A DNA stretch of 55,413 bases from Candidatus Tityobacter terrigena (GTDB lineage: Bacteria; Vulcanimicrobiota; Vulcanimicrobiia; Vulcanimicrobiales; Vulcanimicrobiaceae). The first letter of the stretch is position 1. Each line of letters begins with the position of its first letter. Location of the stretch: the NCBI GenBank assembly GCA_003156715.1, contig PMHO01000022.1, forward strand, positions 1 through 55,413, given 5' to 3'. The position numbers and the translations under genes were made by a program. Positions 42,438 to 50,996 of the stretch are shown piece after piece. The notes under the pieces are model-generated. The model made no database searches. It was not told the DNA's origin and was given only the letters and a program-made list of their open reading frames with translations.

Positions 42438-43268
42438 ATGGATCCACTTGGAGGCGTTCGCTATGCAACGCAGATTGAAGCGGCCGCTCGAGCCCACGGG
42501 CTCGACCCGCGCTTGCTCGGCGCGGTCGCCGCGCAAGAGACAGGCGGCCCGGGAAGCAACTCCGGCGCCAACGTCGTCGGCGACGGCGGGCACGGTCACG
42601 GTCTCTTTCAAATCGACGACCGCTATCACGCCTTCGCGCGCAGCGCATCGGCGCTCGATCCCGCCAAAAACGCCGACTACGCGGCCGGCATGTTGGAAAG
42701 TTTGTTGAAAAGCTACGGCGGCGACGTGCGCGCGGCGTTGTCCGCGTATAACGCAGGAAGTCCGACCGCCACGGGAACCCAGACGACCTGGAGCGACGGC
42801 CAAACGCTGGGCTACGCGGATTCAGTGCTCAAGCACTACGCTCAGATCGGAGGCGACGCGCAAGAACAGCTGCTAGCGGAGCGGGGCACCGAAGCCGCGC
42901 AGGTGAACGGATTGCGCGGATTGGCCCAAGCCGCGCCGCAACAGCTTGCAAACGCAGCGGCGCAAGGAACCACCGCGGCGGCGCAGGCGCCGAATGCGCT
43001 CGCTGCGCCCCCGGTAACGGCCGCACCACCGCTGCAGTCCGGCAGCACGGGTACGGCCTCGGGCTCGGGCTTGATGGATCCGCCATTGCAGATTCCCGCC
43101 TTCACCCCCAACAACTGGTCGCCCGTGACGTTCACGAGCGAAGCCGGCCCGAGCAGCGCGATCGGAACGATGATGGGTGCGGACAACCAGCAGATGGCCT
43201 CGATGGTGGATCCAAGCTCGAGCCTTGCTTCGAGCGGCGCCTCGGACGGCGCCGACATCGCAGGCTAG
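42438..43268 (+). CDS. Lytic transglycosylase (SLT domain) without signal peptide
   Basis: 276 aa. N-terminal 120 residues are an SLT (GH23) domain: ATQIEAAARAHGLDPRLLGA, catalytic Glu in AAQETGGPGS, GHGLFQIDDRYHAF and ALSAYNAGSP. The remaining 150 residues are Ala/Gln/Pro-rich and low in predicted structure, ending in Ser/Asp-rich sequence. No signal peptide or membrane anchor is present, so it would need a dedicated export path or lysis to reach peptidoglycan. It heads a three-gene plus-strand group with two small coiled-coil proteins. GGAGGAG lies about 12 bases before the ATG. Confidence 0.85.
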   Translation: MDPLGGVRYATQIEAAARAHGLDPRLLGAVAAQETGGPGSNSGANVVGDGGHGHGLFQIDDRYHAFARSASALDPAKNADYAAGMLESLLKSYGGDVRAALSAYNAGSPTATGTQTTWSDGQTLGYADSVLKHYAQIGGDAQEQLLAERGTEAAQVNGLRGLAQAAPQQLANAAAQGTTAAAQAPNALAAPPVTAAPPLQSGSTGTASGSGLMDPPLQIPAFTPNNWSPVTFTSEAGPSSAIGTMMGADNQQMASMVDPSSSLASSGASDGADIAG

Positions 43269-43337
43269 GCGTCCCCCATTCCGGCGTGATAACCCGGCGA
43301 CGGAGCATTTTTCTCAAGCATCGACCAGGAGCAGAGC

Positions 43338-43721
43338 ATGAACGTCTTGGGCGGGGTCTTCAACGGACTCGCAACATTGGTGACCACCGGAAATCCGATC
43401 GAAGCCGCCGGCAACCTCGTCGGCACCGCCTTTTCGAACGGCACCGCGGGTAATGGGGGCAACATCTCGCCGAACACCGATCCGACGATTGCTGCGCAAC
43501 AACAGCTCGACGAGGCATACGAGTGGGCGCAGCTTGGCCTCAATGCAGAGAACATGCGCCACAACCTCGACATGGAAGATCAGACGCTGCTTTTCAATGA
43601 GGCCGAGGACGAGAAGACCGAGCAACTGCGCGAGATGAACACGCTGCGCGACGTAGCGATGAAGCAACGCGAAGCCGACATCGGAATACTCAAAGAGTTC
43701 ATCAAGACGATCAAGGACTAG
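43338..43721 (+). CDS. Small coiled-coil protein, LREMN motif (1)
   Basis: 127 aa; AGGAG 7 bases before the ATG. N-terminal GGVFNGLATLVTTGNPIEAA is glycine/hydrophobic; a Gly/Asn stretch (NGTAGNGGNISPN) leads into a long charged helix (IAAQQQLDEAYEWAQLGLNA). The C-terminus, QLREMNTLRDVAMKQREAD, then IGILKEFIKTIKD, is nearly repeated in the next gene. No known domain. The layout, a hydrophobic N-part plus amphipathic helix, recalls secreted translocator or filament proteins, but nothing in the window proves this. Confidence 0.75.
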   Translation: MNVLGGVFNGLATLVTTGNPIEAAGNLVGTAFSNGTAGNGGNISPNTDPTIAAQQQLDEAYEWAQLGLNAENMRHNLDMEDQTLLFNEAEDEKTEQLREMNTLRDVAMKQREADIGILKEFIKTIKD

Positions 43722-43723
43722 GC

Positions 43724-44101
43724 ATGATCGCGGTCAGCGCCGGCACGCCGGCCAAACCCGCCCACGGCAAGGCGGCCGTTCGTTCGGCCGGCGCCGCGCG
43801 CGAGCCCGGCACGCCGGGCGGCAAGACCGATGGGCCTCTCGATGACACGGCCGAGGCGACGCCCGACACGGCGGCGACGGTCGCCGAGGAGCTGACGCGG
43901 CGCACCGAAGCGCTCTTGCTAAAGCTCCACGAGCGCGAGGCGCTGCAGCAGGCGCGCATCGACCAGATGAAGAGCGACTTCGACAACGCTCAAGCCGTCC
44001 GTGCCGAACTGCTGCGCGAGATGAACATCCTGCGCGACATGGCCGTCGAGCAGCAAAAGAAAGACGACGAGATCCTGAAAAAATACGTCGCGATGATTTG
44101 A
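43724..44101 (+). CDS. Small coiled-coil protein, LREMN motif (2)
   Basis: 125 aa, starting 2 bases after the previous stop with AAGGA 7 bases upstream, so the two are coupled. N-terminal 45 residues are Pro/Ala/Gly-rich (AGTPAKPAHGKAAVRSAG); then a long heptad-like helix (LTRRTEALLLKLHEREALQQ). The end, LLREMNILRDMAVEQQKKDD, then EILKKYVAMI, shares LREMNxLRDxA and ILK with the neighbour. Possibly a hetero-oligomer with it. Function unknown. Confidence 0.75.
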   Translation: MIAVSAGTPAKPAHGKAAVRSAGAAREPGTPGGKTDGPLDDTAEATPDTAATVAEELTRRTEALLLKLHEREALQQARIDQMKSDFDNAQAVRAELLREMNILRDMAVEQQKKDDEILKKYVAMI

Positions 44102-44117
44102 TGGAGCGCGGCCGCCC

Positions 44118-44591
44118 CTAGTGAAGCTGCTTTTCGAGGAAGACGCTGGTCGCGATCGCTTGCGGCGTCATCGTGGCGTAGTCGCCAAAGGCGTCGCAAG
44201 GCCGAAATCCGTCACGCTCGTAGAGCCGGATGGCGGCAAATTGCCGGTCTCCGGTCTCCAAGCGCAGGAGACCGAGGCCGTTCGCTTTCGCCTCCAACTC
44301 GATTCGTGACAGCAACGCCCGCCCAACTCCTCGCCCGCGCACGTCATCGCGCACGTACATTCGCTTGACTTCTCCGAACGACCCGAACAACGCGACGCCA
44401 CCGCAGCCAGCGGCCAGGCCGTCAAGGCGTGCGAGAAAGAATCGCACGTGCGGTTCGAAGATCGCCGCTAGCGACAATCCGTGACGTTGCTCGGCAGAAT
44501 ACTCGAGCGCCAGCGTTCGATCCAGCTCGCCGATCAAGTCCCGTACTTCGTCCGTCGCGCTCCGGACCGCTTCAATCGTAATTTCATCCAT
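44118..44591 (-). CDS. GNAT acetyltransferase
   Basis: 157 aa. Acetyl-CoA-binding motif A: EVKRMYVRDDVRGRGVGRAL (RxxGxG/A), followed by GLGLLRLETGDRQFAAIRLY and ERDGFRPCDAFGDY. Convergent with the coiled-coil gene, 16 bases apart. The small-molecule or protein substrate is unknown. Confidence 0.88.
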   Translation of the reverse strand: MDEITIEAVRSATDEVRDLIGELDRTLALEYSAEQRHGLSLAAIFEPHVRFFLARLDGLAAGCGGVALFGSFGEVKRMYVRDDVRGRGVGRALLSRIELEAKANGLGLLRLETGDRQFAAIRLYERDGFRPCDAFGDYATMTPQAIATSVFLEKQLH

Positions 44592-44765
44592 ATCGATCGC
44601 CTTCGTCGAGGTTGGACGTACATGAGCCGGAACCCATCAGATCGAAACTTTCCCGGGGCCGACAAAGAAGTGGTCGAACCCGGCGGGGCGGACGACACGC
44701 GGGTAGGACATCGCGGTTCCGCGTCGCAAAGTTCCTAGCTTCGACTGCACGGACGGAGGCCGGTT

Positions 44766-45791
44766 ATGGTTTTATTTTTCAATCGGGTGCGTCTGCGCTA
44801 CCGAACGGGCGCGCCCATTCTTTTCGCCGTGGCGGCTTTGCTCGCAGGTTGCGCGGGAGCAGGGCAGGCTTCGCCTGGCTCGGCGGACGGTATCGGCCCT
44901 GCATCGAACGTTCGCTCTGGAACGGCCGCTGTAATGCCAAGGCTGCAAACGATTCCTGCGGCCTACCCGGCTTTGTCTGCCGACACGGCCTCGACGCTCT
45001 ATGCGTCCGATTCGTTAGCGAACACCGTTACCGAATACGATACGAGCACGGGCGCTGTGATACGGACGCTTGGGGGCGGGAGCTCCGGTCATCTTTACTA
45101 CCCGGAAGGCATGTTCGTTTCGAAGGGTGCGCTCTACGTTGCAGACTACGGCGGCAGCGGCAACGCCGTGCTCATCTTCAAGTCGGGCGCAACACTGCCG
45201 TCGAAAACGCTGCTCGAGGGGTCGGGGTTCGATCCGACGGACGTCGCGGTCGGCACCGACGGGACCGTCTACGTCTCGAATTACGAGATAACCTATAGCG
45301 CGTCGGGCAACGTTGAGGTGTTCGCGAAAGGTCACACGACAGCGAAGTATTCGATCCCGTTTCCCGGGAACAACGACCCGGTTCTCTCCCTCGCGCTCGA
45401 TTCGAGCAATAACCTTTACGTCGGGTGGCGTAATTCGAAGGGCGCCGGTGAAATCAGCGAGTATGCACCTGGCTCGACGAAGGGCGTGAGTACCGGTTTT
45501 GTCGTCGGTGTGCCCAATGGAATGACCTTCGATAAGAGCGGTGACTTGGTCGTGGTCGACAATAATGTCGTCGACGTCTTTCAAGCCGGAACTGTGAAAC
45601 CGATCCGGCAGTTCGGTAGCTTGACTCAAGGAGGGTTCGCAGCATTCACTAAATCCGGCACGTACCTGTACGTCGCCGACACAGGCGCCAACGAAGTCGA
45701 CGAATTCCATTATTCGACCGGCAAGCTGCTCACCACGATCCCGCTCAGCGACGCGGCAGGCGTCGCCCTAAGTCCACCCGAGGCACTCTAG
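44766..45791 (+). CDS. Lipoprotein with beta-propeller repeats, paralog C
   Basis: 341 aa. Lipobox FAVAALLAGCAGAG, then a short linker and five to six blades with the core DxxxTVYVSNY / SNNLYVGWRN / GTYLYVADTGANEVDEF. More divergent from paralogs A and D than these are from each other, and without their conserved Cys pattern. Probably anchored at the outer face of the envelope. Followed by tRNA-Ile. Confidence 0.75.
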   Translation: MVLFFNRVRLRYRTGAPILFAVAALLAGCAGAGQASPGSADGIGPASNVRSGTAAVMPRLQTIPAAYPALSADTASTLYASDSLANTVTEYDTSTGAVIRTLGGGSSGHLYYPEGMFVSKGALYVADYGGSGNAVLIFKSGATLPSKTLLEGSGFDPTDVAVGTDGTVYVSNYEITYSASGNVEVFAKGHTTAKYSIPFPGNNDPVLSLALDSSNNLYVGWRNSKGAGEISEYAPGSTKGVSTGFVVGVPNGMTFDKSGDLVVVDNNVVDVFQAGTVKPIRQFGSLTQGGFAAFTKSGTYLYVADTGANEVDEFHYSTGKLLTTIPLSDAAGVALSPPEAL

Positions 45792-45916
45792 TTAGCCCAA
45801 TTCTCGGTTAGTCTGATTCCCGGCCCGCGTCGCCTGAGAGTCAGAGCGACGTCCAGGACCAGGCCGGAATTGTGTTAAACCTGAGTACGAAAGGGCGAGC
45901 GCCGCGAAACCCTTAC

Positions 45917-45990
45917 GGGCCATTAGCTCAGCTGGTTAGAGCGCATGCTTGATAAGCATGAGGTCCCTGGTTCGAACCCAGGATGGCCCA
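45917..45990 (+). tRNA. tRNA-Ile (anticodon GAT)
   Basis: GGGCCAT/ATGGCCC acceptor stem, D-arm GCTC/GAGC, anticodon stem CATGC/GCATG with loop TTGATAA, T-arm CCTGG-TTCGAAC-CCAGG, discriminator A. CCA not encoded. It stands alone and is not part of an rRNA spacer, although GAT-Ile often is. Confidence 0.97.
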
Positions 45991-46015
45991 CGAAAGGCTT
46001 GCGGCGCTAGCTCGC

Positions 46016-47152
46016 TCAAGCCCGCCGCAGGGACTCGATCATCGCGTTTGCGACCCGATCCCAGTTTAGCCGCGAGCGGACAGTCTCGCGGCCTGCGTCC
46101 GAGATGCGTGCGAGTCGAGCGGGGTCGCGCAGCAATGCGAGCACTTCCGTTGCGAGCCGCTCGGGAGTTTGCGCCTTAAGGACGACCCCGTCGACCCCAT
46201 CGGTGACGATTTCAGGCATCGCGTCGCGCTCCGAGACGAGCGCCGGGACACCGGCGTTCATCGCTTCGATCACGAAACCGGGGAAGGGGTCGGCTAGGGC
46301 CGGCGCAAGCACAACGTCGGTGTCCCTGAAGAGCGCCGACAACTCGGCGGGAGACACTCTGCCACGGTCGTCGACGCCCACCAAGCGACGGGGAAGCTGG
46401 CTTCCGACAGTCACGAGTTTCGCCGCCGGCTCGGCGCGCAGAATCAGCGGCCACGCCGCCAGTACGAGGTCGCCGCCCTTGCGTGTGAACTCGGAGGCGT
46501 TGAACAATAGCCGTTTCGACCCAAACGTCTTGCCGTCGCGGGCGCTTTCGAAATTGACGCCGGCGCCGACCACCTCGATCCGATCGGGGCTGATGCCGTA
46601 GTCGTCGATGAGCGAACGCCGGACCAGCTGGCTCATCGTAAAGAGGCGGAGGGCTCCCTGGTACGCGCGCCGCTCCAGTTCGATCCAGCCGCTAGCGTCC
46701 TTTGCGAAGGCGTCGGGGACTTCGCTGCGATCGTTTCGACGCGCCAGCGCGCGCGTGTAATCGAGATAGTGCGCGTACGGCACATCGGCCGGACCGTCGC
46801 ACGGACTGCATAGCCCGAAGATGTGCAGAACGAGATCGGGCCGGCTTGTACGTGCGGCGATGCGCGCCGAAATCTGGCGTGATTTGAGGGCAAACGTGCT
46901 GCGGCTCTTGTTGAAGGCTCGGCGCATCGCTCGGGCATCGAAGCGCGTCGCCGGCGAAAGCCGCGCAGCCGCTAGGTACCGGGCAACGAACGCGGCTTGC
47001 GCCAGAGCGAATTCTAGCCGCTCGCCCAGCGACCGCTCGTCGACGGCCAAGGTCTCGACCCGCGGGCCGCATCCGGCCAAGGCGTCGAGCAGGCGGGCGT
47101 GACGCCGCAGGAACGACGAATCGCCTGTGACGAGGAGACAATCGAGTTTCAC
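46016..47152 (-). CDS. GT4-family glycosyltransferase
   Basis: 378 aa. GT-B fold: N-terminal acceptor domain and C-terminal nucleotide-sugar domain with LFNASEFTRKGGDLVLAAWP, LFRDTDVVLAPALADPFPG and the EX7E-like GFVIEAMNAGVPALVSERDA, then MPEIV. Transfers a sugar from an NDP donor to glycan or lipid. The N-terminal half is less conserved. Lies between two tRNA genes, away from the polysaccharide locus at 50-55 kb. Confidence 0.85.
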   Translation of the reverse strand: MKLDCLLVTGDSSFLRRHARLLDALAGCGPRVETLAVDERSLGERLEFALAQAAFVARYLAAARLSPATRFDARAMRRAFNKSRSTFALKSRQISARIAARTSRPDLVLHIFGLCSPCDGPADVPYAHYLDYTRALARRNDRSEVPDAFAKDASGWIELERRAYQGALRLFTMSQLVRRSLIDDYGISPDRIEVVGAGVNFESARDGKTFGSKRLLFNASEFTRKGGDLVLAAWPLILRAEPAAKLVTVGSQLPRRLVGVDDRGRVSPAELSALFRDTDVVLAPALADPFPGFVIEAMNAGVPALVSERDAMPEIVTDGVDGVVLKAQTPERLATEVLALLRDPARLARISDAGRETVRSRLNWDRVANAMIESLRRA

Positions 47153-47171
47153 GCAAAATACCGACGCGCGC

Positions 47172-47244
47172 GGGGATGTAGCTCAGTTGGTAGAGCGCCA
47201 GCTTTGCAAGTTGGATGCCAGGGGTTCGAGTCCCCTCATCTCCA
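47172..47244 (+). tRNA. tRNA-Ala (anticodon TGC)
   Basis: Acceptor GGGGATG/CATCTCC, D-arm GCTC/GAGC, anticodon stem CCAGC/GTTGG with loop TTTGCAA, T-arm AGGGG-TTCGAGT-CCCCT, discriminator A. CCA not encoded. Starts just upstream of the divergent GT4 gene start and is followed closely by a terminator. Confidence 0.97.
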
Positions 47245-47252
47245 AAGTTGCC

Positions 47253-47276
47253 AAAGCCCGCAGCCACGGGCTTTTT
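47253..47276 (+). terminator. Rho-independent terminator after tRNA-Ala
   Basis: AAAGCCCG-cagcca-CGGGCTTT hairpin followed by further T residues (CTTTTTAG), 9 bases after the tRNA 3' end. Textbook intrinsic terminator on the plus strand. Confidence 0.85.
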
Positions 47277-47335
47277 AGTCTACTGCCGCTCCGGCGTAAG
47301 GAAAACATCGGCAGCTTCGCTTGGCTGAGTTGCGC

Positions 47336-48457
47336 TCACTGACCGGCGGCCAGGCTGAACGTTTGGCCGATTCCCTCCTCGGGTGCGATGTCTTGCGGGA
47401 TAGTCTTGACGGGATTGCCGCCGGTCGTGTAATTGAAGTATTCGAAGTTGTTCTCGTCCCTTTCAGAGCAATAGATGTTTGAGCCGTCTATGCCGTTCGG
47501 GCTGCCCTTTCTCATCGTAACTGCAGCCTGAATAATGTCCGTGTAACTGTTAAAGCAGGTGTCGGTTAACACGATGCTGCTGACGACCGTCGCAGTCGTG
47601 CCCGAGACCGTGGTCCGGTAAAAACCGGTATTCTGACTTCCACCGAACTTCTGGTCGGAAAATACGATGTACTTTCCGTCAAATACGACACCGCCGGGAA
47701 AGTTGATCGCGCCGCCCGACAACGTGAGATCCTTAAAAGACGTACTGCCCGCGTGAGCTTCAGAAACCGTGATCCCGCCGGCGGTATAACCCTCGACATA
47801 AAGGTTGCCGCTGGAGTCGTATGCCGGAGGCCAAAAGGATACGAGGTCCGAGCTGTACACGATCTGCAAGCCGCTAAGACCCCCTGAAAAGACGACGACA
47901 AAGCCTGAGCCACTATTCGAATTGTGGTTGGAAACGGCAATGTTCGCAGTCGTCGGGTCGTACGCACAGCCGATTGCATTCCCTCCACTCTGAGCGCTAT
48001 CGATCGGAGTCGTGCCGCCATGCGCATACTCGACGATCGAGCCGGAATAGCTCGTGATGTAAACGTTCCCAGCCGCGTCGCTGCAGTCGCCCTCAGGATA
48101 GTCGAAGCCCGTGAGTTGCCCGTAGAGAGTAGGAACGGCTCGGTTGGCTTCGTACACGTCCACCGTGTTGGAGCCCTGGTCGGAAACGTAAAGAAGATCG
48201 TGCAGCGCAGTGTCGGGTTTCATCCACGATTTTCCCCGGTTTGAATGGATTCGCGGCACCCTGTGCGCGGCATTCGTCATTGCCATCATGGCCATCGTGC
48301 GAGCGTGCGGGGATGACAGGCCGATGAATTCTGCCGCGCTCTGGTGGGGCGCCGCAGACGCTACCAGGCTGGAGGACGGCGCTGCGCCGCTGCTGCAGCC
48401 GGCGAGCACGACTAGGGTCACACAGATGCGTAATTTGCGGCCGAGTTCCGCATTCAT
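47336..48457 (-). CDS. Lipoprotein with beta-propeller repeats, paralog D
   Basis: 373 aa. Lipobox VTLVVLAGCSS. Closest to paralog A at 4711: both have a DLLYVS opening blade, YGQLTGFDYPEGDCSDAAGN (A: GTLTGFGAPEGECTDKAGD), EYAHGGTTPI and a blade with Cys in IGCAYD (A: GGCAVD). Additional cysteines occur in DTCFNSYTD and IYCSERD. A Met-rich insertion (ARTMAMMAMTNAAHR) follows the linker. Base composition is less GC-rich than in the housekeeping genes. Confidence 0.75.
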   Translation of the reverse strand: MNAELGRKLRICVTLVVLAGCSSGAAPSSSLVASAAPHQSAAEFIGLSSPHARTMAMMAMTNAAHRVPRIHSNRGKSWMKPDTALHDLLYVSDQGSNTVDVYEANRAVPTLYGQLTGFDYPEGDCSDAAGNVYITSYSGSIVEYAHGGTTPIDSAQSGGNAIGCAYDPTTANIAVSNHNSNSGSGFVVVFSGGLSGLQIVYSSDLVSFWPPAYDSSGNLYVEGYTAGGITVSEAHAGSTSFKDLTLSGGAINFPGGVVFDGKYIVFSDQKFGGSQNTGFYRTTVSGTTATVVSSIVLTDTCFNSYTDIIQAAVTMRKGSPNGIDGSNIYCSERDENNFEYFNYTTGGNPVKTIPQDIAPEEGIGQTFSLAAGQ

Positions 48458-48503
48458 CGTTTCCCCTTGCCACGCTCAACGACCGGAAAGTTCAAATGAG
48501 AAA

Positions 48504-48534
48504 GCGGCCCCTGCTCGGTTGAACCGAGTGCCGC
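48504..48534. repeat. Inverted repeat in leader between two divergent genes
   Basis: Nested inverted repeat: outer GCGGC/GCCGC and inner CTCGGTT-G-AACCGAG. It lies upstream of the minus-strand propeller lipoprotein (starts 48457) and about 200 bases upstream of the plus-strand reductase gene. It could be an operator or an RNA hairpin; no tail suggests a terminator. Confidence 0.3.
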
Positions 48535-48736
48535 CCTCAGCCTAACGAAGAAATGCGCGCCGCTCCTTAGGTAATCCTGTCGTGCTCTGCGCCGCTGAAA
48601 TGCGTCCACGTGCTCCCTCGTTCCGCGCAATCGCGCGGGGTGCGCTCGCTTGCGAGAGCCCTCGCTGAACGTTTCGCCCGGTTCCCCGATTGTAGAGCCG
48701 GCCTCTAGGAAGGCCGCTGCGCGAGTCGGAAGGACG

Positions 48737-49234
48737 ATGTTCCGAAACATGCAGAGCTCGAGGCAGCACTCGGTCGATACGGCAGCACTCGTCGAGCAAG
48801 GTCGTGCGTTGATCGACGGCGAGCGCGATGCCGTCGCCAACGCGGCTAATCTCGCAGCCCTGCTCTATGCGTCGCGAGCCGCACTGAACTGGGTGGGGTT
48901 CTATTTTCTTAAGGGCGATGAACTCGTGCTCGGACCTTTCCAAGGGAAGCCGGCGTGCACGCGGATTGCACTGAATTCGGGCGTATGCGGCCGCGCCGCG
49001 GCAGAACGCCGGACGCTCGTCGTTCCGAACGTCTGCGCCTTCCCCGGCCACATCGCATGCGACCCGGCGTCGCGCTCGGAGATCGTCGTTCCGCTTCTCG
49101 ATGGCGGCGACGTCTTCGGCGTCTTGGACGCCGACAGCCCGATCGAGAACCACTTCGAAGAAGACGACCGGCTGCTCTTCGAGGCGATCGCACGACTCTT
49201 CGTCGCCGGCTCCGACTTCCGGGCAGGGCGATGA
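48737..49234 (+). CDS. msrC: GAF-domain free-methionine-(R)-sulfoxide reductase
   Basis: 165 aa from the ATG at 48737 with GGAAGG upstream. Single GAF domain of the fRMsr type: RAALNWVGFYFLKGDELVLG, GPFQGKPACTRI, LNSGVCGRAAAERRTLVVP, then FPGHIACDPASRSEIVVPL with the catalytic Cys; GVCG supplies a resolving Cys. Reduces free Met-R-sulfoxide, a defence against oxidation. A nearby NVCAF Cys is extra. Confidence 0.9.
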   Translation: MFRNMQSSRQHSVDTAALVEQGRALIDGERDAVANAANLAALLYASRAALNWVGFYFLKGDELVLGPFQGKPACTRIALNSGVCGRAAAERRTLVVPNVCAFPGHIACDPASRSEIVVPLLDGGDVFGVLDADSPIENHFEEDDRLLFEAIARLFVAGSDFRAGR

Positions 49235-49256
49235 GGCTGCATCGATTTCGGAGCAA

Positions 49257-49282
49257 ACAAAAAAGCGCCGGTAAACGGCGCT
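49257..49282 (-). terminator. Rho-independent terminator
   Basis: AGCGCCG-loop-CGGCGCT, 7-bp perfect stem with a 5-base loop; on the minus strand it is followed by six T residues. It serves the hypothetical gene ending at 49308, and may stop msrC transcription in the other direction. Confidence 0.8.
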
Positions 49283-49307
49283 CTCTTGGCTCCTGCTCGA
49301 GCGAACT

Positions 49308-49970
49308 TTAGTGGGACGTGGTTCCTTGGCAGACGTTGAGTTGATTCGAACCGTTCTTGCAGGGGGGAATCGGCGGCGGGGTCGAGTTGGTGTGGGTGAT
49401 TAGGGTGATCAGGCCCCCAACGAGCGGGAGGCCCCACAGCCAACCATAGTTGGTTGAGGCCGGGGGTACCACGACCGGTGCGGCGGCGACAGGAGCGGCC
49501 TCAGGCGGCGTAACGATAACCGGCGTTTCCGCAACGGGCGGTGTCGTAACGGCGACCGACGGCTGGAACGCGATTTTCTTTGCAGCAACAAGATGGGGCC
49601 GCGTGGCGACGACCGGGGTAACGCGACGCAGGGAGAGGTTACCGCACGTCTGCGGGACGTAGACCTCGGCGCCGTCGGCCAGCTTCACGCGCCAACCCAT
49701 GACCGTCTGCGGCAGGTAAGCGTTGTGAACGGCATAGATGTAGCCGTGGCGATCGCCGGCCATTGCATCCAAGTGGTGCGGCAGCCTGACGTAAACAGCT
49801 TTGCCGTCAAGCAGCGCGCTACGGAAGTCCTGGTACTCTTGGGGCGACAAGCCGACGCGATGCGCGGCGTCCGACCATAACCGAGCGTGCTCGCGCGTCG
49901 AATTCCAGATCTCCTCGGATGTCGCCGGGGGCGAGGTCATCATGTGGTCGACGTACAGGTTGACGATCAT
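49308..49970 (-). CDS. Hypothetical protein with C-terminal membrane helix
   Basis: 220 aa. The N-terminal region (EEIWNSTREHARLWSDAAHR, VGLSPQEYQDFRSALLDGKA, YVRLPHHLDAMAGDRHG) contains MGWRVKLADGAEVYVPQTCG, suggesting a small periplasmic-type domain. A Pro/Val/Ala-rich linker precedes a short hydrophobic segment (YGWLWGLPLVGGLITLI) and a Cys-containing tail (PPCKNGSNQLNVCQG). No signal peptide at the N-terminus. Topology unclear: possibly tail-anchored. No family recognised. Confidence 0.65.
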   Translation of the reverse strand: MIVNLYVDHMMTSPPATSEEIWNSTREHARLWSDAAHRVGLSPQEYQDFRSALLDGKAVYVRLPHHLDAMAGDRHGYIYAVHNAYLPQTVMGWRVKLADGAEVYVPQTCGNLSLRRVTPVVATRPHLVAAKKIAFQPSVAVTTPPVAETPVIVTPPEAAPVAAAPVVVPPASTNYGWLWGLPLVGGLITLITHTNSTPPPIPPCKNGSNQLNVCQGTTSH

Positions 49971-50085
49971 TTAGCACGTCCAAAGGCGGGGCGAAAGCCC
50001 ATGTTGGTCACTCTCTTTTTATATCGCGTGAGCGACTCCCCCGAAAGGGGCTGACGCCGAAATAAGGAGGTCTTAAGTCCTAGTC

Positions 50086-50862
50086 TCATGCGTGGCGCCG
50101 CCGCTGAGCAACCGCTGCGGGGCGGCTCCTGAGCAGCAACTGATAGGCGACGACCATTACGTCGGCGGCGCGGCTGAGCAATTTGGTCGCGGAGAGCCGC
50201 GAAACCTCAAGCCGGCGTGAGGCGGGCCAGGAAAGATGCGCCGGTACCTCAACGACGGAGGCCCCCTCGCGGAGCGCCTCCGCGACTACCCAGGCGTTGA
50301 ACTCGCCCCGGCTCTCGGCGGTCACGGCGCGTTGCAGCAGAACGGTTTCGTAGGCCCGCACCATCGCCGTAAACGTCTTGATGCGGCCGCCGACGCACAT
50401 CGAGAGCAGCCAGTTCGCCCCCCAACTCGCCGCCCGGCGCAGCGGGGGAACCTCCGAAACGCGGCCTCCGGCGGCGTACGGTGAAGCAAGAACCAGCGAC
50501 GCGCCGCTTGCTTCGAGCGCGCGCATCAAGGCTGCAATCGTCTCCGGAGCATAGCTGAGATCGGAGTCGAGCACGATCGTGTAGGGGGTCTGCACGGCGA
50601 GACAACCGGTTCGCAAGGCGGCCTTGAGGCCTTGATTGCGGGCGTGGGTACGGATCGTCAGGCAGCCGGGATGACGTCCGGCAAAGGCTGCCAGGATCGC
50701 AGGCGTCGCGTCGATACTGCCGTCGTCGACGGCTATCAGCTCGACGTGCGTCCCGCAAGCGCGCAAGGTCTCGAGGTGCCGATGCACGCGAAGCAAGGTG
50801 TCTTCTAAGAGCGCCGCCTCATTGAAGACAGGCACGAGGACTGAGAGTCCTCCGGTTTTCAT
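50086..50862 (-). CDS. GT2-family glycosyltransferase
   Basis: 258 aa. GT-A fold: SVLVPVFNEAALLEDTLLRV, AVDDGSIDATPAIL, YTIVLDSDLSYAPETIAAL with the DxD-like metal site. Resembles dolichol-phosphate-mannose-synthase-like enzymes that add a sugar to polyprenyl phosphate or a growing glycan. No membrane helices at the C-terminus. Divergent from the polyprenyl glycosylphosphotransferase gene and likely part of the same locus. Confidence 0.88.
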   Translation of the reverse strand: MKTGGLSVLVPVFNEAALLEDTLLRVHRHLETLRACGTHVELIAVDDGSIDATPAILAAFAGRHPGCLTIRTHARNQGLKAALRTGCLAVQTPYTIVLDSDLSYAPETIAALMRALEASGASLVLASPYAAGGRVSEVPPLRRAASWGANWLLSMCVGGRIKTFTAMVRAYETVLLQRAVTAESRGEFNAWVVAEALREGASVVEVPAHLSWPASRRLEVSRLSATKLLSRAADVMVVAYQLLLRSRPAAVAQRRRHA

Positions 50863-50996
50863 ATCCGTGAAGATAGCAGGACAGGGTTACGTTTGCATCG
50901 GCCGACTAGGCGCCCGAGTCGGGACTTATTACCTATCCCTGAAGCCCCTAATTGGGTCCCGTTTAGGCCTCTGAAGCCCGTCTCGCTAGTGGTAGC

